Assembly (NCBI RefSeq): GCF_003853705.1
Contig: NZ_QTQI01000016.1
Span: forward strand, 1-64,000
Source: Burkholderia sp. Bp8992
GTDB lineage: Bacteria; Pseudomonadota; Gammaproteobacteria; Burkholderiales; Burkholderiaceae
Reading direction: 5' to 3'
DNA length: 64,000 nucleotides
The notes under the pieces are model-generated. The model made no database searches and was not told the origin of the DNA. It saw only the letters and a list, made by a program, of their open reading frames with translations. Each line of letters opens with the position of its first letter. The first letter of the stretch is position 1. Positions 7,794-15,819 of the stretch are shown here, piece by piece. The translations under genes and the position numbers were made by a program.

Positions 7794-10529
7794 CTAGACC
7801 AGTACATCTTCAAGGTAAGCGATCATCACTTCGGCCGAACGATGCGACGACTTGGCGGTCTCATAGAACCGTTTCAGCGAATCGGTCTTTGTGCGGGATC
7901 CCGGCGCGACGGGCAGATAGTCGAACGTGGCCTGGTTGTAGATGGAGCTAAATGGCGCAAGTGGACACTCGGGCCGATTGCTGAACCAGGCGCGCAAGTT
8001 CTGGCCGAACTCCTCGGGATCCGCGCTGGAAACAGGCGATGACGTGAGATTTGCTGCGTGCAGCAAGACCTCGTCGAACGACACGGTTTCGCTGGAGTTC
8101 ACTTCGATGAACGAACCCCAGAGCGCCGGGTAACGCATCACTTCATCAATCATTTCGGCCACGAAACCTGCGGAAACCGCATCGATATCGCCGACCCCGA
8201 CCGGGAACTGGCCCATCTCGAGGCATTGCCTGATTCGCGCGGTCATGTGATCCCGATCTGCCCGCTGCCGCGACTTTTCCCCCACGACGAGCGGCAGGCT
8301 CAGTACCTTCGTATCGAGCGCGCCGGAGGCGCCGCGCACCAGTTCCTGCGCCATCCACTTGGAAATGTCATACGCGCTTTGTGCGCGCTTCGGATCGTCC
8401 TGGGCACTGCTGGAACCCAGATAGATGAACTGGGTGCATGCCGCCAGCAGCGCGGAGTGCAGCAGGAGCGAAGTCGCTTTGACGTTCGGCGCGAACAACG
8501 TGGCAAGCGGATAGACATGGTTCACCTCGGCCGCCGCGTGGATCACGTGGGTAACAGCATGGTCGCGCAGCAGCCGGGTGCCCTGCTCGAGAGACAGGCT
8601 GTTCAGATCGACCTCCACGCATTCGCTTGCGCCCAGTTCTACGAGTTCGGCGGCCGTGCGCGGATTACGGGTGGCGGCAATTACGCGGACCCCGCCGTTG
8701 CGCGCCAGATGAGCCAGGACTTCGCGACCGATGATGCCCGTTCCGCCCGTCAGGAAAACGGTGACGGCAGGTGACCGAGGCGGGTCGAGGCGGGCGCCTA
8801 GTTCCGATGCAGCGGCCCGAATGGTGGCCAGATGCACGTCGAACTCCATGAACGCTTGCTCAAGCCCGTTCGAGGACGCTGCTAGGGGCGCACCGATCTG
8901 CGCGGACAAGCCGGCAATCGTAGGCGTATCGAGAAACTTGTCGAGATCCAACTCCTTGCCGACCCGGCCTTCAAAGGCCACCATCAGTTCCGTGATCAGC
9001 AGCGAGTCGCCACCATTTTCAAAGAAGTCCTGATGTTCCGACAAGGCTCGGCCCAGCACCTTCGCGAAAATCTCCGCCGCCATGCCAATGCCCTCCGCGA
9101 CGCCGGAAGCAACAGTTGGTGTCAGGCTCCTGCGGTCGATCTTCCCTGCCGCGTTCAGAGGCATCCGCTCGTACTTCACGTAGTGTCGGGGCAACGCGTG
9201 CCTTGGCAAGCTTTCCTTCAGTACAGTACGAACGCGCGTATCCGGGAGGCTTCCTTCGTAGTGCAGGCAAAGTCCGTCGTCCTCGACGGTCAGGGTCGCC
9301 AGATCGATGCCGGTGATCTTCGTCACTAGGGCCTCGATCCCACGGAGGTGAAGTTGCTGCCCTCGTACCTTGACCTTGGCGTCGCTACGCCCCAGCAGCA
9401 GCAATTCGCCCTTCTCGTTGATTTGCCCCAGGTCTCCCGTGTTGAACACTAGTTCTCCCTGGCTGTTGCGGAAATAACCCTGTTCCGGATTCGTCGTGAC
9501 GACCTGTCCGACGTAGCCCGCGCCCACGCCCAGCCCGCTGATCACCACGAGCCCGCTGCTGCCCGCGGGCAGGGCTTCGCCCGCCGGATCGGCGATGTAG
9601 GCTCGGAGACGACCAAGGGGCTCGCCCACGTTGTTGTCCGCGATGCGGCCGATCTGCTTTGTGTGTGTGCAGACCGTCGCTTCACAGGGCCCGTATGCAT
9701 TGATCACGGCCACGTGATCCGGGATGCCGCTCAGGAGATTCTGCGGAATCGGCTCCCCGGCAAGCACCAGCGTCTCCAGCTTGCCGAGGGATTCGGGATC
9801 GAGCCGCACCGCGACGGACGGCGTCAGCGTCAGGTGGCTCAGGTTCCCGATATCGCGCTTCAGGCTCTGGACAAGCGCATTGTCTCGCGCGTCTAGAATG
9901 AACAACGTGCAGCCGTTGAACAGGCTCACGAAGATCTCAGAGAAGATTGCGTCGAAGCTAACGGATGATGCGAGGCCCACCACCGCGCCCGGTCGCAGCC
10001 CGAACCGAATCCCCTGCTCATGAATCAGATTCGCCAGCCCCTGCCGGGTGATTCTGGAAAACTTCGGTTCGCCCGTGGAACCGGAGCTTCTCGCGAGATA
10101 CGCGATGTCTTGCCAGTCGGTGCAGGCAAACTGTGTGTGGGTATCGAACCGACAAGCGCTCGCGACTGAGACCGCCTCCGTTTCTCCATCGCCGGCCAGC
10201 GACACGGTCAGGAACGGCTTGAGGCGCTCGCGATCGCGCGCCAGCACCGACTCCGTCTCATGAGGGTTGGTCACGAAAAACGGCACGCGCATAGACAGGC
10301 ACGCGACCGCCAAAACGACCAACTGATACGACCTCGGCAAGCACAATTCGACCACGTGCTGCGCTCCGGCGCCCCACTCCCGAAGCAGATGTTCGGCCTC
10401 CTCTTGCCACTGACGGAACAGCGCGCGGTCAACGTGGTGCTGCCGGTTCACCAGGACCGGATACTCGGGATGACAGGCAAAGATCTCGAACAGGGAGGAT
10501 TCGAGGCAAGGAATCGTTTGTTCACGCAT
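7794..10529 (-). CDS. NRPS module A-T-R with reductive release domain
   Basis: The 911-residue protein has three domains. The adenylation domain spans about 1-480, with SSGSTGEPK, AYGPCEATV, NTGDLG, the GRSDAKVKVRG segment and LNAAGKIDR. The carrier domain has NGGDSLL with the phosphopantetheine Ser near 509. The NAD(P)-dependent thioester reductase domain spans about 590-911, with TGGTGIIG and a YDISK catalytic pair. The A4 core SFDAIFSEIF keeps the Asp that binds an alpha-amino group, so the substrate is probably an alpha-amino acid. There is no condensation domain. The enzyme would load one amino acid, hold it for beta-hydroxylation and release it as an aldehyde or alcohol. This is the architecture of CmlP. 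The ATG start overlaps the ATP-grasp stop by 8 nt. Confidence 0.92.
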   Translation of the reverse strand: MREQTIPCLESSLFEIFACHPEYPVLVNRQHHVDRALFRQWQEEAEHLLREWGAGAQHVVELCLPRSYQLVVLAVACLSMRVPFFVTNPHETESVLARDRERLKPFLTVSLAGDGETEAVSVASACRFDTHTQFACTDWQDIAYLARSSGSTGEPKFSRITRQGLANLIHEQGIRFGLRPGAVVGLASSVSFDAIFSEIFVSLFNGCTLFILDARDNALVQSLKRDIGNLSHLTLTPSVAVRLDPESLGKLETLVLAGEPIPQNLLSGIPDHVAVINAYGPCEATVCTHTKQIGRIADNNVGEPLGRLRAYIADPAGEALPAGSSGLVVISGLGVGAGYVGQVVTTNPEQGYFRNSQGELVFNTGDLGQINEKGELLLLGRSDAKVKVRGQQLHLRGIEALVTKITGIDLATLTVEDDGLCLHYEGSLPDTRVRTVLKESLPRHALPRHYVKYERMPLNAAGKIDRRSLTPTVASGVAEGIGMAAEIFAKVLGRALSEHQDFFENGGDSLLITELMVAFEGRVGKELDLDKFLDTPTIAGLSAQIGAPLAASSNGLEQAFMEFDVHLATIRAAASELGARLDPPRSPAVTVFLTGGTGIIGREVLAHLARNGGVRVIAATRNPRTAAELVELGASECVEVDLNSLSLEQGTRLLRDHAVTHVIHAAAEVNHVYPLATLFAPNVKATSLLLHSALLAACTQFIYLGSSSAQDDPKRAQSAYDISKWMAQELVRGASGALDTKVLSLPLVVGEKSRQRADRDHMTARIRQCLEMGQFPVGVGDIDAVSAGFVAEMIDEVMRYPALWGSFIEVNSSETVSFDEVLLHAANLTSSPVSSADPEEFGQNLRAWFSNRPECPLAPFSSIYNQATFDYLPVAPGSRTKTDSLKRFYETAKSSHRSAEVMIAYLEDVLV

Positions 10530-11787
10530 CGCCGATCACTCCGACTTCAATCGAGTACGCGCGAATGATGGATCGAGCATCCGCTTGCGCCTGTTCCGCG
10601 CTCGCATTGCACAGGATGAATTTTCCGGAGGCGGGAAACGGCATCGCCGCAACATTGAGCTTCGCACCGACACCCGGGGTGTCGTGATGCAGAACGGAAT
10701 CGGGCAGCAGGCCCAGACCGTTGACTTTTTCGACCTCGCACGGCTTCGTCGTCGGCAGTGCGATATAAACATAGGTGCCGACTTTTCCCGTATCGATCGA
10801 GCGGGCGGGACCCGCATACTGGGAGGCCTGCCCTAGGTCGACCCGGATCGACTCGGCCACGATGTCGAAATCGAACACCTTCTTCAGGGTCGGAGAAACA
10901 CCAGCGCCGCCGAACCGGTTGCCGATCTCCAAAAACACCAGGTCGTCATCCGGCGTGCAAAACACCTCGCCGTGAAACACGCCGCGCTCCAGTCCGAGTT
11001 CGCGAATCACGTCCAACCCCAGCGCCTGTACGCGCGCGAACAGGCTCGGATCGTCGATGGTATAGGAGACCAGATGTTGTCCCTCGTGCACAACCTCGAA
11101 GCAACCGTGGAAATACTCTGAGACGCTGAAAAACCTGAATGCGCCGTTCTCGTACAAACCATCGAAATGCAGCAGCCGGCCTTCGATGAACTCTTCAGCC
11201 TCCACTTCGCTCACGTCGTCCAGCTCGCGCAGATAGTCGACACATGACGCCGCATCCGTGAAGACGCGAATCCCCTGCGCCGCCGCCTGCGACTTTGGTT
11301 TGACGATGACCTTGGCGCTGCGCGCGAACAGCTCATCGACCTTCCCTGTGATATCCGCTTCGTCGCTGAACGCGACGAACCACGGATAGCGAATGTCCGA
11401 GTTCCGCAGCGCGGATTTCATGATGACCTTGTCGCGGAACCGCTCGGCAATGAGCGGCGTCGTGCCGGCAAGTCCATAACGTTCGCGGAGTTTCGCAGCG
11501 GGCAACGTCACGTGTTCGAACATGCCCACGATTGCAGTCGGCTTGCCGAACGCCGCCGACAGTTCATCGGCGAGCGACTCGATCTGATCCATCGCATTGT
11601 GGTACTCGTTCAGGTTGAGATTGTGCGCAACCTTCAGTTCCTTCACCGCGGCGAACTTTGTCAGTTCATCCGGATACAGCTCAAGGAGCTTGCTGTGGAT
11701 GATCACCGTCACGTTGGCGTGCTCGAAGTCGATGAAGCTCTTGAACGCCGGATGAAATCCAATATGCAGAATATGCTTTTTCATCAC
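10522..11787 (-). CDS. ATP-grasp carboxylate-amine ligase
   Basis: This 421-residue ATP-grasp enzyme resembles the L-amino-acid ligase group (BacD-like) and carbamoyl-phosphate-synthase-like ligases. The ATP-binding lysines are in KVIVKPKSQAAAQG. The metal-binding Glu and Asn residues are in FLEIGNRFGGAGVSP. Such enzymes activate a carboxylate as an acyl phosphate and join it to an amine, typically making a dipeptide. In this cluster it would supply an amide bond outside the NRPS, perhaps linking the products of the two arms. Start is GTG at 11787 or the adjacent ATG at 11784, with GAGGAGA upstream. It lies 9 nt after the dioxygenase gene and overlaps the NRPS gene by 8 nt. Confidence 0.87.
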   Translation of the reverse strand: MMKKHILHIGFHPAFKSFIDFEHANVTVIIHSKLLELYPDELTKFAAVKELKVAHNLNLNEYHNAMDQIESLADELSAAFGKPTAIVGMFEHVTLPAAKLRERYGLAGTTPLIAERFRDKVIMKSALRNSDIRYPWFVAFSDEADITGKVDELFARSAKVIVKPKSQAAAQGIRVFTDAASCVDYLRELDDVSEVEAEEFIEGRLLHFDGLYENGAFRFFSVSEYFHGCFEVVHEGQHLVSYTIDDPSLFARVQALGLDVIRELGLERGVFHGEVFCTPDDDLVFLEIGNRFGGAGVSPTLKKVFDFDIVAESIRVDLGQASQYAGPARSIDTGKVGTYVYIALPTTKPCEVEKVNGLGLLPDSVLHHDTPGVGAKLNVAAMPFPASGKFILCNASAEQAQADARSIIRAYSIEVGVIGDA

Positions 11788-11796
11788 CGTCTCTCC

Positions 11797-12651
11797 TCAA
11801 ACCTCGACGCCGCGCAACGAAATGCGGTGCATCTTCCGCTCCTGCGGGAAATAGTCAGAGATCGCGTAGTGCTGCGTGGCCAGGTTGTCCCAAATGGCGA
11901 TATCTCCTTGTTCCCACGTGTGCCGCACCTGGAACTCCGGTTTGCTTACCCAGCGGTACACCTCTTCAAGAATGGCTCGGGATTCGTCCAGGGCCATTTC
12001 ATCGATATGCGTGGTGCTGACGCGATTCACGAACACCGTGGTTCGCCCGGTCTTGGGATGCGTCATGAAGATCGGATGCCGGATCGCGGGAAACCTTCTT
12101 TGCGCCTCGGCGAGCGCCGCGTGGTTATCTTTGAAAATGCCGCGATAGATCTGGGTGAAATCGTGAAAAGCCGCACGGCCTTCGCAGCGGCTTTTCAGCG
12201 CGACTGGCATGTCGTCGAATGCGCGGGTCGTGGATGCCCAGAGGGTGTCGCCGCCATACGCAGGCACCTCAACCGCCTGCAGAATCGATCCGAAAGACGG
12301 GTTGGCCAGCCAGTTTAGGTCGCTGTGCCACTCGTTCAGATTGCCCTTGTTGTTCTTGCCGTGGTAAATGCCGGTGATTTCCGGAAAGCCCTCGTACGGC
12401 TGAAAAGGGCTGATGCCGGGAACGATCGGATCCTCCGTCGAGGAAAAAGGATGAACCAGGCTCCCCCAGAACCTCTCCGAGAAGGTTCGGTACGCCTGAG
12501 GTCCGAGCACGTTGCAGCCCTTGATGAAGATGACTTCGTGTTCAAGCAGCAGATTCCGGAGTGCCGCGATTTCGCCGTCGGATGCCGCCTCCACATCAAA
12601 CCCATGGATTTCCGCACCAAATCCGTCACGCCGCTTCTTCGTTGCTATCAC
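11797..12651 (-). CDS. TauD/TfdA-family Fe(II)/2-oxoglutarate dioxygenase
   Basis: The 284-residue protein has the complete iron site of the TauD family: His109 and Asp111 in EWHSDLNW and His261 in TQHYAISDY. The 2-oxoglutarate-binding Arg residues lie in QERKMHRIS near residues 272-276. It would hydroxylate, desaturate or otherwise oxidise an unactivated carbon of a pathway intermediate. It is the first gene of the leftward operon and starts at GTG 12651, with AGGAG 8 nt upstream. The promoter must lie in the AT-rich spacer to its right. The precise substrate cannot be read from the sequence. Confidence 0.9.
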   Translation of the reverse strand: MIATKKRRDGFGAEIHGFDVEAASDGEIAALRNLLLEHEVIFIKGCNVLGPQAYRTFSERFWGSLVHPFSSTEDPIVPGISPFQPYEGFPEITGIYHGKNNKGNLNEWHSDLNWLANPSFGSILQAVEVPAYGGDTLWASTTRAFDDMPVALKSRCEGRAAFHDFTQIYRGIFKDNHAALAEAQRRFPAIRHPIFMTHPKTGRTTVFVNRVSTTHIDEMALDESRAILEEVYRWVSKPEFQVRHTWEQGDIAIWDNLATQHYAISDYFPQERKMHRISLRGVEV

Positions 12652-12692
12652 TATGGACTCCTAATTTAATGATTGGTGTTTCTATTGTTATA

Positions 12693-12713
12693 TCAATCAG
12701 AGAAGGTCAATCA
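12693..12713 (-). promoter_or_regulatory. direct repeat TGATTGA upstream of the dioxygenase gene
   Basis: On the minus strand the heptamer TGATTGA occurs twice with a 14-bp period, at 12713-12707 and 12699-12693. This is 42-62 bp upstream of the GTG start of the leftward operon, and TTGACC overlaps the first copy. The position suits a promoter or activator site, but no well-spaced minus 10 and minus 35 pair is evident. Confidence 0.3.
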
Positions 12714-13289
12714 CTAGAACACTGCGCATGACGTATCGGCGGCCGCTCTTATCCACTCTGGCTCAAGAGCGCTGTCCGGCCTTGCACCAGCCGCAGCGCC
12801 CATCCCACGTCTCGCTCGATCGCGAGCAGCGTGGCGAGTCCAGGGCCACCTTCCGGCTTCGTCACTTACTGTTCATATCTAGACATATCGCCGACCACAA
12901 CGTGCCAGCACTAGCGGGAAATTCTTCTCGACATGGACCCGGTCTTGCGAGAACGGGAAGAACCTAGCGCTCACACTTGCGTATTGCATGGCGTGTTGAT
13001 AATTGCTCAAGAAAAGAAAATTGGTACTCGACTAGTTATTATTCTGCATGGAGACTTTTCATTAAAAATTCGTCCCGGTAGGCATAGGTGATTTAATCGG
13101 GACCTTCATGGGAAAATCACGAATGCACGATAATTCTCCCTCCCTAAAGATCTGGGGCAGGGTCAAAAAGCCATCCAAGAATTTTAAATCCACGAAATTT
13201 ACATTGTAAATACGGAAATATTACAAATTCATTTTGTGATCGTTTCAGACAGAGAATGATGCTGATATTAGGCGAAAATATCCGGATCC

Positions 13290-13311
13290 GGCGCCATCTT
13301 AAATTGGCGCC
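13290..13311. other. hairpin in the divergent control region
   Basis: GGCGCCA (13290-13296) and TGGCGCC (13305-13311) form a 7-bp inverted repeat with an 8-nt AT-rich loop. No T-run follows, so an operator or cruciform is more likely than a terminator. The site lies far from both operon starts. Confidence 0.3.
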
Positions 13312-14520
13312 ATTAACCCCGCCTACCTAACGAGGCGATGCGTAGCAAGCAACGATTGGACGATACATTAAAAAAAACGGCAACGTCAAACTTTTTTTGA
13401 TGAGATTGGTTGGCCAATCCAAACCCTGAGCTGCCATAGGATTGTCATCAAATGCACCGACCAAGGATTCCAAAGTTTCGATTTATGCAATGATGTGTTT
13501 CCTTTCTCGCTTTGCCCGAAAAGCGCCGCCAGGTACACCGTCACTGTCCCTTCGCCTCGCGACCCGCAGGCCCGGCTGCGTATGGCACCGGCATCGGGCA
13601 CATGGCCTCCCGGATTGATATCGAAAACGTCAACTTTCAATTGTTTAAGTTCGTTATTTTCAACAATGAAACAATGAGTTGAATGATTGCGCCATTGTGA
13701 ATTGATTGAGTGCAATCTCCATGCGTGCCTTTCATCAGGTATCAAATTCATTGTCAGAAAAATAAAAATTGACTCGATCGTTTCGAATCGATAGCATCGA
13801 TCCGACTCATGAACGGACAAGCAAAAATCAGCTGCGACCGCACTTAAATTACGTGCGGCCGGTTTCATTCATGCCCGGCGACTTACGTTATACGTGCCGG
13901 TGCTAGCCGCCGATATGGGATATTTCATTTCGGGTATTTATCGAAATGCGCCAGGTCGATCCGTAACGATGTCGACGCACAACGCTTATGATCACGACAC
14001 TAAGCAAACTCTGTCCCGCTTGTAGCACATGGTTTTCAGGGAGAGGGCGTTTCCTTTTCGTCGCAATTCTGCCGCGGCCGAGTTTCCAGCATCGACTCCG
14101 ATTCGTCAGCTGCCGCTTCGAACAGGCATCAGTGCCACACATTGGATATTTCGCATTCCTCGGTGAGACAGCAAAAGCCGATTGTTGATCCCCGTGGCCC
14201 CGGCCGAATACGCAGATCGATGCATTCGCCTGTCAGGCGCGTGGTCATGGCGCATTCGCCATCGCGTGCACAGGAATTCGCCATTGCTCCGACATGCCGT
14301 GCTTCGTGATGCTTTCTAGCCGGGCAAACATGCGTCAACCATCAGACGAACGATCTTTTCAACGCTTCCCGTGCCGACTGGAAAAACGACGGTGCGACAG
14401 TCGAAATCAGCATGTAGCGCAACTGCGAGCCGCTTCATACGCGTGCGCCACAGCCCGTTTCGCCCTCGATTCATTGCGCTGCGACGCGGAATCGCCAACT
14501 CTACATTTCATCGATCTCTC

Positions 14521-15759
14521 ATGTACACCGAGGCTCTTTCGATATCCGTCAAGCGCAGCAATCCCGATGCACCGTCGATCGTACGCGGTGCTGGTTGCCA
14601 TCTGTTCGACGAGGCCGGGCGCAGCTATCTCGATATGTCCGGCGGCAGCGGCGCGGCCAACCTGGGCTATTCGCGGCCGGAAGTGATCGACGCGATCCAG
14701 CGCCAGGCCGAGTGCCTGATTCATACTGGCTGGAATATCGACAACCCGCAGCGCCACGAGATGATCCGCAAGCTCGCGCACCTGCTGCCGTATGAGAGTG
14801 CGTCCGTGATGGGAGGCGTGACCGGCGCCGAAGGTATCGAGATTGCCGCGAAAATAGCCCGCGCCCGAACCGGCCGCGACAAGATTCTCTATTTCGGCAA
14901 CGCATTCCACGGCAAGACGCAAGGCGCGCTGTCGGTCACGTCAAATCCCGCCTTCCGCACGCACCTTGCCGCCACGCTGCGCGACAATCCGCGCTTCGCG
15001 CTGGACGATACCTACGAGGGTGGTCCGCAGGATTTCGATCGCTGGACTATGGCGTTCCGGCATCACCTGGGCGCGCTGAAGACGGGAGGTGAATTGCCGG
15101 CGGCGATCCTTGTCGAGCCGATCCAGGCCGCGGAAGGCATTCACCCGGTACCCGAACCAGTCCTCGAAGCAATCCTCGCCGCCGGCCGCGAATTCGACGT
15201 GGTCACGATCTTCGACGAGATCTACACGGGCTTCGGCCGCACCGGCACACCGTTCGCGAGCCATATCGACCTGAAGCCGGACATGATCGTGATCGGCAAA
15301 GCGCTCGGCAACGGACTGCCGGTGTCCGCCGTCGCGGGCGCGCCCGACCTCGTCGACGGACTCGGCTATGCGGAGCACTCGTCGACCTTCACGTTCAGCC
15401 CGCTGGTGTGCGCCGTGGCCTCGCGCGTGCTAGATATTTACTTGACTGAAAAGCCGTGGGAGCACGCGACGGAAATGGGCGCATACCTCACCGGCCGTCT
15501 ACGCGAAGTCGCCGCCGCTGACGCCCGCGTGAGCCGGATCCGGGGGCGTGGCCTGATGCTGGCATTCGATGTCGTGGACGAAGCAGCGGCAAGCCCGGTC
15601 ATCGGTCCGTTGCGCGCGAAGCTCGAACAAGCAGGCGTGATCGTCCGTACCGGTGGGCTGCGGGCATCGACCGTGAAGATTACCCCGCCGCTCGTGATTG
15701 GCAAATGTGAGGCTGATGCCTTTATCGCCATCCTGTGCGGCGCGCTGGCCACGCTCTAA
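14521..15759 (+). CDS. class III PLP-dependent aminotransferase
   Basis: From ATG 14521 the protein has 412 residues, normal for the 4-aminobutyrate/ornithine aminotransferase family. The conserved DEIYTGFGRTG segment is present, and the Schiff-base lysine is in IGKALGNGLPVSAV. These enzymes usually act on amines away from the alpha carbon, with a ketone or aldehyde partner. It is the first gene of the rightward operon. Together with the EPSP-synthase-like enzyme and dehydrogenase downstream, it could aminate a ring ketone, though supplying another amino building block is possible. The frame is open further upstream to 14371, but that extension has no family similarity and no good ribosome binding site; nor is the site before 14521 strong. 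Confidence 0.87.
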   Translation: MYTEALSISVKRSNPDAPSIVRGAGCHLFDEAGRSYLDMSGGSGAANLGYSRPEVIDAIQRQAECLIHTGWNIDNPQRHEMIRKLAHLLPYESASVMGGVTGAEGIEIAAKIARARTGRDKILYFGNAFHGKTQGALSVTSNPAFRTHLAATLRDNPRFALDDTYEGGPQDFDRWTMAFRHHLGALKTGGELPAAILVEPIQAAEGIHPVPEPVLEAILAAGREFDVVTIFDEIYTGFGRTGTPFASHIDLKPDMIVIGKALGNGLPVSAVAGAPDLVDGLGYAEHSSTFTFSPLVCAVASRVLDIYLTEKPWEHATEMGAYLTGRLREVAAADARVSRIRGRGLMLAFDVVDEAAASPVIGPLRAKLEQAGVIVRTGGLRASTVKITPPLVIGKCEADAFIAILCGALATL

Positions 15760-15819
15760 GCGGCCCCTCCCTCTCTTAGCGCGCGTCGGTCGCGTCCAAC
15801 GTTGAATGACGGAGTCATC

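Larger units (their letters stand above)
12652..14520. other. AT-rich divergent control region between the two biosynthetic operons
   Basis: This 1.9-kb spacer separates the divergent operons and must contain both promoters. It is clearly richer in A and T than the genes beside it, especially at about 12990-13300 and 13620-13870. No convincing gene was found. Open frames at 13386-13868 (minus) and 13495-13677 (plus) match no family I know and have no clear ribosome binding site. No regulator gene is present here or elsewhere in the cluster. The composition would suit silencing by an H-NS-type protein, such as the one encoded at 28944-29237. Hairpins occur at 13290-13311 and near 13838-13861. 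Confidence 0.6.

Noticed and set aside
13386-13868. Possible small gene in the divergent spacer
   Set aside because: It has no recognised family, no good ribosome binding site, and an atypical composition. An MbtH-like gene was specifically looked for here and not found.
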